NCBI GenBank assembly: GCA_021464245.1
Contig: JADCRB010000069.1
Location: 4,168,395-4,232,394, forward strand
DNA: 64,000 nucleotides
Reading direction: 5' to 3'
DNA from: Carallia brachiata
Lineage: Eukaryota > Streptophyta > Magnoliopsida > Malpighiales > Rhizophoraceae
The stretch's first letter is position 1. Each line of letters begins with the position of its first letter. Both the position numbers and the translations under genes were made by a program. This document shows positions 12,331 to 25,029 of the stretch, one piece after another. The notes under the pieces were generated by a model that had not been told where the DNA came from, made no database searches, and saw nothing but the letters and a program-made list of their open reading frames with translations.

Positions 12331-13569
12331 ATCTTAAGAAATTGACATTTTTCGTGTTTGTTAAGGTTGTGGGTTATATAGAGATGAGAAGACACTTCTA
12401 TTATAGTAGATTAATTAATCGTCAAAAGATACTCACAAGATCCTCGACTCTTAGCTATATATTTTTCGCTTTAACTTTTTTTACCCTTTAATATGACACT
12501 AATAACCCGTATATGACTGTTAACTATACACAAACAATATTTATATCTCTCAACAAAAGCATATAACAAAAGTCTATGTTCATTTGCAACACTATAAACT
12601 CACATATTCAACTCTCTATATAGTAGCTAACATCTATTCCTAATCTGATACTAAAACCAAACTTAAGAAAGATTCAACTAATCTAAATCATACTAAGATA
12701 CTGATTTCTAGTCTGTAACTAATCTGGATTAACTCACTAATTTTTTGTTAGAGAATCATATAGATTTAATTATATAATAACAATAAGATTTTAAGGTATC
12801 AAAAGTGTGATTCTAACTTTAAAGTCTTGCAATTGTAAGAGAAGTTATTATAACTAAAATAGGTATTTAACAATCAAAAGATATAAAAATAAGATCTTAG
12901 CATTATTGTTCTATAATTATTATACATCGTGTTAAGAATAAATGTTGAAATTAGTTAAGGAAAACTTAATTGTTCATTTTTTTGAGTAAAAATTACTCAT
13001 AATCTAACACTATATAATTTTTTTTATTTTTTTATTTTAAATTGAACCTCACTTATTGTGTGATATAAAATTATGAATGAGTTATATTTATAAAAAAATG
13101 TGAATCAAATTATAAATCCCCTACAACTAAAAGAAGAGATTTAAAAGAAGTAAAGGTCCAATCTCTGCCTCCTTCTAAGTCCTGATATAAGCTAGTGAAT
13201 GCACTAAGCAATTAAGCTGGGTTGGTACACATTAAATCCATGGGAGAGCACTCCTGCAAGCCTAGCCTCAACCTAGACCATTCGAGACCTAGAACGGTTT
13301 GCACACGTTTAATCCTATCACACATCCTAGTAGCGCTTGAACCTAAAATCTCACGGTCAGTACATTCGATATTTACTATTATACCACAACACTAAAAAAA
13401 TTATTGGCTAAAATGTTACAGTGAAAGACTGAAATCCAAAACTCGGACTAATAAATAACAACCAATTCGATAAATGATCTAGCGTGCGGTGGGTTGTGGT
13501 TTGCAACTCGCCTTGAGGGCTGTGCTGAGGCATATTAATATAGCCCATTGGGCCATAGCCTTGCATAAG

Positions 13570-13729
13570 AGTAAGGGTCAATAGGAGTTGAGTTAACTCA
13601 AATGATTGAGGAGAGTGTCCCTTAACTACTAGGTGGGGGTTTCAAACCCTACCTAACCTCATTTTTTCCTTTCTTCAAAATGTCCAATAAGTCTTCTTAA
13701 AACAAAAAAAAAAAAAGTAAGGGTCAATA
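13570..13729 (+). mobile_element. tRNA-derived SINE in unit A, with 14-bp target duplication
   Basis: The body at about 13,584-13,715 has a box A-like taactcaaatgattgagg, a box B gggtttcaaaccc, and a terminal A-run. Perfect direct repeats agtaagggtcaata flank it (13,570-13,583 and 13,716-13,729). Units B (about 27,645) and C (about 40,272) have the sequence without the insert, each an empty site. It belongs to the same family as the minus-strand copy at 24,016-24,150: both share aggtgggg, box B and the 3' stretch aatgtccaata. Confidence 0.85.
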
Positions 13730-15326
13730 ACTAGACAAGAAATGTAATTACATTAGCTAGTTATGCCGACAACCTAGTTGCAATTAATTTTTCTTGTCCT
13801 TTTTTGAGAGTAGGTGCCCATGTAAAAATCTAACTCAAAAGAGGATTTCACTACTATTTATCATGTTTTGAATTAACCACCCCCCCCCAACTTCCATGAT
13901 TCATAACCTATTTTGTAATTCATCCTATTCCCTTTAGGAAAAGATTTTTTTTAATACATATGTTTCTGTATATATATACGCATTGTTTTTTTAAGATTAT
14001 AACCGATAAATTTAAATTTGAAAACTAGAATTCAATAGATATAAAAAAAATCCTGAATTTAGTTTTCTCCTGAACAGAATTCTTGAGATTGACCTTATTT
14101 TTCTTTATTTTTTCTTCTTTTTTTGAGATCCTTTCTGAAATTTTTCGTTTCTTTGGCCAAAGAACCAGATAATATATATGCTAACTATCTCCTGTTCAAG
14201 GATCTCAATTGCCGAAAGATAGTCCATTTTTTCTAATCCTATTGTTTTGAGTGTGCCTGAAACAATTGATCATTATCTTCAATTAACCATCTCCTACATG
14301 ACAGACCCTCTACCTGAATACTGTTGAAATCGAATAAATCTCCTTTACATTGATAGTTGTGTTAACAAATATTAAATTTATTGACCTCCATTGAAGCACA
14401 ATATTGTGCTGAAATTTCTGGACGTTATTATTCGTTTTTTTTTTTTTGTCTGAGCGGAAAGTCAAATGACTTAAGTGAAAAGTACTAGACAGGAACAATT
14501 CTAGTAAAGCCAACACCTCGAATATCCTCGCTCAAAATTTGGTTAAATCCAATGGGAGGTTGGTCAAGAAACAAAAATTGAGGAGGCTGGACAAGTGCAA
14601 AATTAGCAAGTCAATCAACTGATCTGTAAGAACCAAAGTGTCCCCAAAATCATATGAATCCGCGCAGTCTTGGGTTGCAGTGAGGAACCAAAACCAACTC
14701 ATCCCGATTGCTGAGCCACCATTAGGTCGAAGTGTTCCAGGCTTCACAAGAAAACGGAAAGGGGCCCATCCATAGATTTTTTTTTAACAAAAAGCAAGTC
14801 CACTAAATCCAAAAGAGTCCAATGAGACATAGCCAGGTACTTCTTGGCCCACTTCCAGTATCAATGGACAAGTTGCGATAAAACTATTTACATTTTGTTT
14901 CTGTCAGCTGAGAGACATTTCTTCCTCAAAAAGGGCCCCTTCCATTCAAAAGGGCCCAACTAATAGCTAACAAATAATCTTGGACCATTGGCCGTGTGGC
15001 AGTAGGGAGATTTTGTTATTAGACGCGCCACATCGGGCATATGATGGTGGCTTTTCCCTCTATTTTCCAATGACAGCGTTTGGCGTTCCTGGATTCGTTA
15101 TGCCGTTTTCTTTGGGCTTGACTATGTAGAAACAAAATATAAGAAATGTGCGAGAGTATTTTATTTAATAATATACGTATTTTTTTTTATTTAAAGTCAA
15201 TAAATCTATCAGCGTGCACCTACTATATTATTTTTTTACTAATTTTTTACTAATATTATATTCACACTATGCACGAGTTATAAATAATTTCTCACATATC
15301 ATGTATAACAAATCAATATCTGTAAT

Positions 15327-15551
15327 CTAATCAAAAGACAAATTGTTTGGAATTGTACAAAAGATTAGCTGTTTTACTGGCAGCGCCTTGTCTTCATCCC
15401 TCAAGAGCCTAATGTGACCAAAATCTGCGACTCTTGCGTGATTGCAATCATCCAAAAATATGTTGATGGCCTTGAGGTCACGGGGATGACTCTTGGTTTT
15501 TTTGTTCATGGAGATATTGCATTGCTTGAGCAATCTACAACTCCCCATCAA
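15327..15551 (-). pseudogene. Receptor-like kinase catalytic-loop remnant (unit B)
   Basis: A 74-codon open frame reads LLKQCNISMNKKTKS, then HPRDLKAINIFLDD, VADFGHIRLLRDEDKAL and a run-out tail. It preserves the kinase catalytic loop (with an extra Pro inside the HRD motif), the Asn of the loop and the DFG motif. It has no N-lobe, no activation-loop APE motif and no C-lobe, so it cannot be a kinase. The frame after DEDKAL differs from the better-preserved copy in unit C (ASKTANLL). The kinase subfamily cannot be named from so short a piece. Confidence 0.7.
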
Positions 15552-15585
15552 TTATTGCTTGGTTTTTTTCTTTCATTAAATTAAC

Positions 15586-15590
<5 letters not shown>

Positions 15591-15623
<33 letters not shown>
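15591..15623. repeat. (TA)n microsatellite
   Basis: An uninterrupted TA run next to the kinase remnant of unit B. Unit C has only a short TA tract in the corresponding area. Confidence 0.9.
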
Positions 15624-15624
<1 letters not shown>

Positions 15625-17803
15625 CATATAGTTGGCATAATTTTTTTTTGCAGAAATACCTGTAAAAGAATAACAAACTTTTTTATTCCAAAAAATATTC
15701 TTGCATAACAATATGAAAAAAAAAGAAAAATTATAATAAAAAAATTAAAAAAATTATAAGCATTAACCTTGCTGAGAAATTGTTTGAATGAAAACAACTA
15801 AAAATTGAAACTGACAAATTTAGTTAAAAGAAAGCGAAAGAATAATAATATTGTTCTTTTATAATGTGAAAGAGAAGACTGCATGTACATGAAAATTTTA
15901 AAATTTATTGAATATAACACTAACAAAAACTACAATTATTAAAATATTAATTCTATTAGAATAGTAAGAAATACAATTGTTGAGAATATATCGAATTAAA
16001 AAATTGAAAAATTCAGAAATTAAGTGTTTAAGAATCCAAGAAAATTCAGAAATTAAATTTTTGAAAATCCAATTACAAGAGATTATTAAATAAGTATGTA
16101 AATATTCTCTGTACTTTAATAATTATATTAATATAGATGTTTCCAGTAAATTTTTCTTCTTGCATTTGAATCTTTAAGAAAGTTATCACTTTTTTTTCAA
16201 AAAAAAAAAAAAAAAAAGGGATCAAAACGGCAAATGGGTTTAAGCACCAGGAACTCTCAATTGAAATTCTACGTCTGCCTAGTTGTCTACTTTTTTTTGG
16301 CATTTTAAGCAAGAGTCAAGTACCAAATACTTAAAAGGTTGAATTTTATGTTTTTTTTTTTTATTAGGACACTGTTATACAGGTATTTTTTTTTGTTATA
16401 TAATTTAGTTATATTGTCATAATATATATATATTTATTATAATAACGTATTTATTTTTTGTAACAAAAAAATAAAATATAAATTTTTTATTAAAAAATAA
16501 TTATTATTAAAAAATATAAATATTATTATAATATAATAAAAATATTTAATAAAAAAATATGATCATCAACTTTTTTTCCTGTTGATTAACAGTCAAGTGT
16601 GGAATTGATTGTTCGCTAGGATCGCATGACTTTGACTATAAGTCTGTGATGACGATTACACTTTGCTCATGACGGCGAAATCTTAGGCCAATGCCCTATC
16701 TGATGGTCATGGTAGATATCCCATTGCAATCATGTTCGCAGGTAACTGAACGCAATTTATAGGCGACGGCTTTATTTTCTAAACGAAAAGTGATTGACAA
16801 ATGATTTTGTCGTCAAGTTACATGGGCTAGGCATACTAGTCAACAATTAATTAACTAATTATCAACAACTAGATGAAGACCAAGCACTCTAGCTCGGCAT
16901 TTTTACAGCTTGTTTGAGTTCGGCAAGAGAAGAGAACGTCAAAGAAAGCCTAATAATTGAGGAGTTTTCCTACATTTTGACAACCATGAAAAATTTATTA
17001 GAAAAGAATCTTAATGCTGTGACTGGAAAATTTCAAAGGAAAAAGAAAGGAAAATTAAAAGAAAAATATTATTTATTTATTTATTTATTATTAATTTAAA
17101 TAATTACCTTTTATTTTTTCTTTCACAAAATTATTATTTTTTTTTTCTTATAATTTTTTAATTATTACTTTTTAAAAATTATAATATTATTATTACTGTA
17201 TTATTTTTTATTTTTTTTATTTATTTTTTTCATATCCAATCACGACATAAGAGAAAAGGAATAGCAAAGTACATTGTCAGAAAAAAAAGTACTATAAAAA
17301 TGAAGTGAAAAGAAATAAAAACAAAAACAAAAACATATGGAATGAAATTTATCAAAATACCCAAACTTTATCTTCATGGCCGGTATTTTTTGCAACTGTA
17401 CTTTTTTTTTATTTCAATTAGATGTTTTTATAATTTTAAGTATATAATTTTTTTTCATCTTTTTCATATAATTTAAATATACAATTTTATTTTTTTATTA
17501 TTTTTTTTCTCACATATTTCTCGTCTATTTAAATAATAAATTCTTACAATTTTTTCTTATAATTTTTTTTCATAACCTTTTTTCTCACTAAAATCTCATA
17601 ATCCAAACAGACGTTAATGTACATTTCTGATTGCAAAACATACAGGCAATCAGTCCCAGATTCAAATCTATGAAACGGCATTGAAAAAACTAAAAAGGGT
17701 CAAGTTGTGATAACAAGTTTTCCATCATCATGATCTCGCCAGAAATGAAACTGATAAAGGCAGAAAAATATTACATAAGATCCATTTATAAACTATATAT
17801 AGT

Positions 17804-17975
17804 AGGGCTATTTACAGATTGGATTAGATTAAATTTAAACTATATTTGTATCTAATCCGTAAATAGTAGATTAGACAATTCTCTATCTACATTCAATCTG
17901 TCATTCTATCCAATCCATCCAATTCAACCCGTCACTTGCGGATTGAATTAGATTGGTTTTGACGGATTGGACACT

Positions 17976-18008
<33 letters not shown>

Positions 18009-19213
18009 AAATTGAGAATGCCAGCAAAACAAATCCCTGAAAAATACTAATCCTATTTTTACCAATGTTTCCTGAAACATTGCACCTTCAGGTTTGAGAA
18101 TGCCATCACCAAAGATCGAATTTTTTTGATGAGGTTAGATGTTACAAATTTATAGGCCTCTTCAATTTCTTGTTTCCCGTTTATTGATCAGTAAACATCA
18201 TTACACAGTTTGACAAATCGGATAAATTGTTGCCAAGCGAATAATATATAGATAGAACAAAAAACAAAAAAAAAGGGGAACGGTTTGCATAAAAAAACAA
18301 AAACAGCAAGCGTTTTGGAGTGGGATAGCTTCAGTTTTTGCATTGCGTTTTGTGCAGATGGCAAACATATATATATATATATAGGGACGGATCTAGTTAA
18401 GGAAGAGGGAAGCAAATGCCCCCCTCAAATTTTTGGTTATATATCTTTGTAGATCAAATATTGTCAAGAATAGAACTCAGCTCAGCGACGTCTGCATTAT
18501 GCCCCCTTCAACTCTCCCGAAGGCTGCGGTTCGAGCCCCTTGGGCCGCATTTCATTTGTCATTTTCTTTTTTCCATTTGCTTAACTTTTGTTTCTTTTTT
18601 TTTTCGTCGTTTGCTCCGCTTTTGTGTTTTATTTTTTTTTTAAGAAACTAATCTCTTTATTATTTTCTTTGCAACCGATTTGTAATATATTTATTAAAAT
18701 CATTTTTATTTATTTTAAATAAAATTTTCTTATATTCATATAAGCATCTTTTTTAAGAATACATTATTTTTTTAATAAAACAAATTATTAACAATAATTA
18801 TTATTAAAAAGAAAAAAATATTTAAAGACACTTTATATATCTATCATGTAATTATTTACAAAATAGACTTTAATTTTACTATTTATCGAATATTATAAAG
18901 AATTTATTATATAAATATATAAGAGATAAATGATTAAATAATAAATAATATATTTAATTATATAAACAATATATTATAATATTTGTATATATAGACTTTG
19001 TTTCCCCTAAAAATTTTTTCTGCATCGTCCCCATATATATATATATATATATATAAGGTGGATTGGGCAAATTGAAGAACTCAATTTGTTAGGGACAGAT
19101 TGAAAATTTCTAAAACAGTAATTAATCCGGATTCCTGTGCTTTTGTCGGGTGCAAATTCGTATGGATCGAATTAATTAATTTTTAATGGATTAATTAGTT
19201 TTTAAACAGCCTT
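17804..19213. mobile_element. Unit-B-specific nested DNA-transposon-like insertion
   Basis: About 1.4 kb interrupts sequence that is continuous in units A (near 5,282) and C (near 31,757), where ctatatatagta runs directly into the ttccaggtat block. The ends are inverted: agggctatttac at the left and ttaaacagcctt at the right, the latter being aaggctgtttaa on the other strand. Inside, at about 18,384-19,032, sits a second element with ends gggacgg and cgtcccc, itself embedded in TA repeats, and a poly-A tract lies at 17,980-18,006. No transposase frame is visible; the reading frames around 18,416-18,651 lie in the inner repeat and look non-coding. Confidence 0.6.
18384..19032. mobile_element. 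Inner nested repeat with GGGACG termini
   Basis: The element begins gggacggatctag and ends gcatcgtcccc, giving short inverted termini, and is flanked on both sides by TA repeats that look like its target. It contains a box B-like ggttcgagcccc near 18,530, so a SINE fragment may be embedded. A related short piece (gggacggtc...gatccgtccc) occurs near 55,934-55,963. No coding sequence is seen. Confidence 0.45.
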
Positions 19214-20626
19214 AATATATAAAACTTCCAGTTCCAGGTATCCAAAGAAATTGTACTTTTTGTGGTTGCCGTACGCTTGAAGCATGAGAGAAAAATGAGT
19301 CTCGTTATGAGAGAAAAATGAGTCTCGTTACGTAGTCGGAAAAATAAGAGACAAAACAGTTATATATTGTAATTGATCACTTTATTTTTATAATAAATTA
19401 ATTAATTTTTATAATAAAAAATAAATAAAAAAATACTCTCATATTTTTTTGTAAAATTTCGGTAATTTATTGTAAAAACAAAACCTCCAATTATAATGCG
19501 TTCTTTTTTTATCTCACATTTTTCGTATTCACGTATAACTATTGGAGAAAAATAATGTAGAATGTAATGCAAGAAGAAATATGTGTGGCATAGATTCGAT
19601 CTTTATTACTGCTCCTTTTCCTTGTACGGACACTGGCTCTTTTCGGAATAACCAGAAAAAAAAAAACAGAAAAATGCCTGAAGTGATGAGATTTTTTTAT
19701 TTTTTTTTGGGCCAGAAAGTGCATGAGATTCAAGGGCTTAACTGTTTGGGAAAATCAATAAAGTGAAAAAAGAGAAGAAAGCAAAGAGAGCGATCCTCCT
19801 TTCAAACTGTTAATTAGAGCTGTCCACAATTGTGGCCACTACCCATTAATAATCCCAGAAATTATTGTCCTGTTGGTTTTTTTTTTGTGTGTGCGTGCGT
19901 GCGTTTTGTTATGTTTTTTTTTTTATTGCAAGAAATGATGAATAAAATAAACTAAATGAATAAAATAAAACTACTCCAAGAATATTAGAGCTGACTAAGT
20001 AATTGTATACTTAATAATTTTTTTTTTTCGGTACATATTGTATAGTTAACAAATTGCAATCAATGGTGCTTTGTACATTCATTTTAGTTTCTTGCAAATG
20101 AGAGCCTGATCAAAGTCAACTGCTTTCCAAAACAACCATTATACAAGGGAGGAATAATAATGGTATATATTTTATGTAAGTGATCTATTTACTCACATGT
20201 TTCTCTTATTTGTTTTGCTGCAGGAAATTCATGCAGAAAATTAATCTGTTCAGCTGATTCATATTTATCATAAGAATAATCAAGGTAATCACGCTGCATA
20301 TTAGCTTGCCTCCTTTGCTCTTACTTAAGGTTTGAGATCACTATCTTTAATTATCTGATAAAGGTACTGTAGAATTTACTTGTAAAAGATGAAATCGAGA
20401 TCAGCTTCGATATTTTAATTTAATTTCGCCATAGTCCTCTTGTAAACTTAAAGAAAAAAAAAAGAAAAATTAGTACGCAGGGAAGTGATAGCTAGATGGA
20501 ATTGTGTTGTGACACTCGTATTTTGGCATCAGAGCACACAATATTAATCGTTCGGATTTTTACCTGTAACCAAATAATAAGAGATATAGAGAAAAGGAGT
20601 TATGTGTGAGAGATTTTTGTGTGTAT

Positions 20627-20641
20627 GAGAGAGAGAGAGAG
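20627..20641. repeat. (GA)n microsatellite, unit B
   Basis: Short GA run homologous to those at 6,599-6,619 (A) and 33,377-33,398 (C); lengths differ between units. Confidence 0.85.
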
Positions 20642-22137
20642 GAACACAGGTGAGGAAAAGCCAAATGGGGTGCAGAAAACGCAAGGGACCGGAGGAGCTG
20701 CTGTGCTGAGAGAGGTTGGGGTGGAGTTCTGTCCAGGAGAAATGGTACCAGCTGTCTATACAAAAATTGAATGCACCAGGCACCATCTCTCCTGTGACAG
20801 CACCTCACCATGACCTCCTATGCGTTCTTCTTCAATCCTCAATTCTGTCTCTCGGACGATTCTGGTGACGTTTTTCGTGTGAGTTTTGATACCTCAAACG
20901 TAGTAAGCAGCACATACATATATATAGAGAAAGAGTTGCATTTATTATAATATAAATTCCATCTGAATTAAGGCACCCCTCTCCCTTCTTTTAGTCTTTT
21001 TTTTTTCTTTCATGCTAATGCAAGAAGGGAATGAGTGAGTCCATGTTCAAACTTCAAAGTTGATGAAGTTTACTAGTAATTACAATACTAGGAATATGCG
21101 ACCATATGACCAATTAGTTGGTATGAATAATTGTGCAAAACTCAGTTATAAATAATAACGCAGTTTCATCGAATGATATTTATTATTATTATTATTTTCT
21201 ATGAATTCAATTATTTAATATTTTATACCCCATTTTTTATTTTAAAGTCACTTTCATGAAGTCAAAAAGTTTTTTCATAATCAAAAAGTCTTTAATTAAT
21301 GATCGATTCCATTCACATTCCTTTTCATGATCAATTCATCACATTCTGTAATTTGTATATGCTTTGCGTAACACCCGGTTAGAGACTCAATGTTACGAAG
21401 GTGATGCAACTGAAATCAAATTATTGACCATATTAAACAAAAAAAAAATTCTTTCAATAGATTTATTAATTAGGAAAATATAAAACAGTGAGCTTGAAAG
21501 TGCATTAATCTATGGGGATTTCATTATTATGGCTCTTAATCTTGGCATTCACGAAATGATCCAATTCATATTTTCTGTCTTATTTTGTACAATATATTGA
21601 TCACGTTTTGTGTTGTTTTATATAATTCATGCTACTTCAAAACACAAAATGCCTTGTGCGCCCGCCTACGAACCTGCTGGTTGGGGAACACAGATTCATA
21701 CTCGTGGATTCATATTGTAAAATACCCATTAATTTTCTGTAAAGCAAGGAAGAAATACTGAAAATCCTATAATATTTGTTTAATAAGTAAACCTCAAGAT
21801 GATTTTCACTGGTAAAACCCACGCCAGAACAATCATTTTGGATTTGGAATACAGATTATAGCAAAGTTCCAAATGCACAAGAATATGCGGTCAAATTCCA
21901 TGAAGTTTGAAGATAGGCATAGATTTTGTGTTTTCTTTGTTGCTTTCATTTTCATGTTTCAACATACAGAATTCCATTACGATTTTTTTTTTTTAAATTA
22001 GAAAATTTATTAAATCATAAATTATATTGTAATGTGAATAATTCTCTTTATTTTTTTAAAACCTTGTCCTCTCCTAAAAATTAGTATTTGAGACCTCAAA
22101 TTACTATCTATAAAACAAGAACCCTATGTTATCAGAA

Positions 22138-22290
22138 TCAAGGAAGGACCGCAACTCCTGCAAGTGGGGCTATAAACACCATGTCTCCAGCAATAGGATC
22201 ACTCCCAAGTTTTGCAAAGAAGTCTACACAAAAATTTCCTTCTTGTGTTTGCACAATGTTACAAGTTTCAACAATTAACGTTTCATTATG
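22138..22290 (-). pseudogene. Retroelement RNase H domain remnant (unit B)
   Basis: Reverse-strand reading gives VETCNIVQTQ, EGNFCVDFFAKLGSDP and DMVFIAPLAGVAVLP before a stop. This matches the C-terminal end of the plant RNase H-like domain found in non-LTR retroelements and domesticated relatives, where EGNxCADxLAxLG is characteristic and holds the last catalytic Asp (here the D of CVDFF). Only about 50 residues remain, without the earlier catalytic residues, so it is a relic. The overlapping forward frame at 22,088-22,327 is antisense to it. Confidence 0.6.
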
Positions 22291-23475
22291 TTCACATGCA
22301 TGTGAAAATTACAAGTTAAATTATTGATACTCGTTCAAAAGTGTTTTTGGTAGGTGAGGATACTCATGACCATCGTTATCAACAGTATTTTCATATTTTC
22401 TTTGCTGTGAAATTACCGGAAAAGGAACATCTCCAATGGAAAATTAAGTAAACGATATTCTATCTTTTCATTGGTGACCAAAAAAAAAGTAAAATTAAAC
22501 TTTCCGGTTGTAAATTAACATGATTATATGTCCATTTTTGCATATTTTTCATGTGAATCATAGTACTTAAACATGAAAATTTTTGTTCTCATAGTTCCAT
22601 TTTATTAGCTTCAACTTGACCAATTTGTCCCTTTAGTGGGTTCATTCCATTTTAATTTTCTGGTGGTTGCGACAATAATAATATTTACGTGCAGCAATTA
22701 TTCTTCTTGGTTCAGAAAATGAAAATTGTACCGTCTAGCTTGCAAGGAACCAAGGTCGGCTCACTCTCAATTGCAAAAACAGAGAAGACTTAGAATGAGC
22801 AGCCAAAGACCAAAAGAAAACCAGCAGACCTACTCTAGAAACATGGACTCGTTCAATGACCCAAAGGCCACACTTTGAATTAGCCAAACCCAATGTGAAA
22901 TGTTGATTCTTGACTCGAAATTGACTTAACTCCAAGTTAATCTAATTAATCGTCACTTGTTTATCGTAATCAAAGTGAAAGTTGTGTGAAATTACGAGGA
23001 TTAGGTAAAGAAATTGCTTTGAGAGTCCAGATATAAATTAGCTCAAGAAAAATTGTACATCAAACACAGCTCACATCAATATAATAATAAACGTTTAACA
23101 TGTTTAAAAAATATTTCTCAGGACAATCTAATAATTAAAAAATTAAAATTTCATTTTGGAAATTTTAAGTTATAAGGGAGTTAGGAATATGTAGAGCTAG
23201 TTTCAGTGTATAGTTTGTGGTGCAATGAATTTTTAATGAACTTAAAAAAAAAAAAAAAAAAGAGTTTAAGAAATACATAAGATTTCCACAATTAACAAAC
23301 CAATAAGAGGGTGTGTTGCTAGCGCTTCCACACTAAGCTTCACAGGCTGGCAGCAGGTGAAGTCCAATGCATGGAAACTTAGACCAATTTTGGTCAAGTC
23401 ATGAAGAAAAAGGATTAATTATGTGTGAAAACAAATATGCTTTGGTAACGCACTTGTTAAGGGAAACGCCGAGGA

Positions 23476-23522
23476 AGCATGCACCAGTCGGCAATCTTTG
23501 CCAAGCCGAGCCGATTGGTGAT
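23476..23522. repeat. Hairpin homolog, unit B copy (imperfect)
   Basis: Counterpart of the 9,576-9,614 hairpin. The left arm reads caccagtcggc and the right arm gccgattggtg, so one arm base differs, and the loop is altered (ccaagccga in place of ccacgccaa). Confidence 0.5.
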
Positions 23523-24002
23523 TGATATTATCACTTGTAACTGGAGGGAAGCCTCCTATTTATTATTATTATTTTATTATTTTTCTCCTTCTTTTTGATT
23601 GATCTTTTCCATGACACATACATATTAACTCAACCAATTTCCTTAATTAACGGGCTCATTAAGGAACCATGGAACTAGGCCAACTAGCAGCAATTTAAGA
23701 CAATCACAAAATGCACTGGCAAAATAGAGCATAAGGTATCCAAGTATGGTATATGGTTGCTAATAGTAAATAAATTTTTTTAAATTGTTAAGAGTTAGTT
23801 TAATTGACAAAGTGAATGCTTTCATTGATTTATAAATGAGATTCAAATATTGAAATTAAGTTGTAAGAATGTAATCTCTTATGAATTTATTGATTTCTAC
23901 CTGAAAAACTTTGTTTTGATAACCATTAAAAAAATTAAAATGTTTTCCTGTGATTAGAGAAATAAACTTTAGGACAGCAACCAACGAAAATTTGGGTCGA
24001 GG

Positions 24003-24163
24003 GCGTTTGTGTACTTTTTTTTTTTTTTTTTGTTTATAAAGAGCCTATTGGACATTTGGGGAGGGGAAAGTGAGATTTGATGGATTTGAACCCCACCTAC
24101 TGGTTGCGAGAGACAACTCCCTCAACCAGTTGAGTAAATGCTCAACTTCCGCGTTTGTGTACT
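24003..24163 (-). mobile_element. tRNA-derived SINE in unit B, with 13-bp target duplication
   Basis: The body at 24,016-24,150 reads on the minus strand with box A actcaactggttgagg, box B ggggttcaaatcc and a terminal A-run (plus-strand T-run at 24,015-24,031). Perfect direct repeats gcgtttgtgtact flank it (24,003-24,015 and 24,151-24,163). Units A (near 10,127) and C (near 36,809) show the uninterrupted site gtgtactatt. It is the same family as the SINE at 13,584-13,715. Confidence 0.88.
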
Positions 24164-25029
24164 ATTGTGCAAAGAATAACTTGTCTATCTACACCTTTTG
24201 GGGCAATTACAGTTCTTCCGGCCCAATAAGGATTCGTTTCGTCATCTAGATCAACAGTCAAAATCATTTTATGGCTACATACGGTTCATCTAAATTTCAA
24301 AAGCAAACCCAAATAAGCCACCACATTTAAAGCCTAACCCAAAATTTCTCGTGCCAAGCAACGAGGGCCATGCAATTAGTGTTGCCCGCCATTGCAAAAC
24401 CCTGTTCTTCTTTATCTCTGAAGGAAAAAAAAATTGTGATCAATAGGTGATCATACTAAAATCTTTTTCAGACTAAAGTCTCAACTACAAATTTAAATTG
24501 CAATTAATTAATAGAACAAAAAAATATTTTAAAAGAAAAACTATGTCTGCACGGGCTCAACTCGGTTGAGTTGGTAAGCAATAAAAATTCCCCGAATTTT
24601 TCAGTAGAGACAAGAATACTAACAGGGGGCTAATGGGAAAATCTAACAAGTAATAACATTGTTCAAAATTAAAATCATGGGGCCTTGTCTCGAACAGTTT
24701 AGTGACATTTGTAGGGCAGCGTGAGATTTGCTCCCTCGCGAATTTGATGGAGATGGCTTGGTCTATCTGAGACAAGAAGATCGAGCAAATCTCCCTGATA
24801 AGTTTGTAGAACACCAATTTTTCCTATCCTTTTTTATTAATAAAAAAAAAATCATAGAGCTTCGTAAAGATTGTTTGATGTGAAAAAGATCAGATCTTTC
24901 TTGTTCATTGATGCCTTATTGACCTTCAAAGCTGCATTATTAATTTTCTGTACCTTTCATTGTCTTGCTTTGTTGCTACTTTTGGTCTGCAAGTTCATTC
25001 TCTTTCAATTCTCATTCCTTTTTTTTTTT

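Larger units (their letters stand above)
511..14625 (+). repeat. Tandem segmental duplication, unit A
   Basis: First of three direct copies of a roughly 14-kb segment. The landmark gtgtccccaaa sits near 610 here, near 14,639 in unit B and near 28,388 in unit C, and long stretches in between align in the same order: kinase remnant, ctttgcgtaacacccggt, hairpin, AAA-ATPase remnant. Unit A is the most divergent copy. Against B and C it carries private insertions at about 2,015-2,745 and 3,065-4,828, a small MITE at 8,181 and a SINE at 13,584. It lacks most of the RNase H remnant and about 300 bp found in B and C near 20.2 and 32.9 kb. Its left edge follows a truncated SINE at 527-581. Boundaries are by eye and good to about 100 bp. 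Confidence 0.88.

Noticed and set aside
13584..13715. tRNA-like sequence with box A and box B
   Set aside because: Not a tRNA gene: no cloverleaf or anticodon stem can be formed, and the target duplications and A-tail show a SINE.
18416..18651. Two overlapping forward frames of 75 and 72 codons
   Set aside because: They lie within the nested repeat at 18,384-19,032 and end in T-rich low-complexity sequence.
22088..22327. Forward 79-codon frame, conserved at 34,895-35,134
   Set aside because: Antisense to a recognisable RNase H remnant on the minus strand; conservation simply reflects the segmental duplication.
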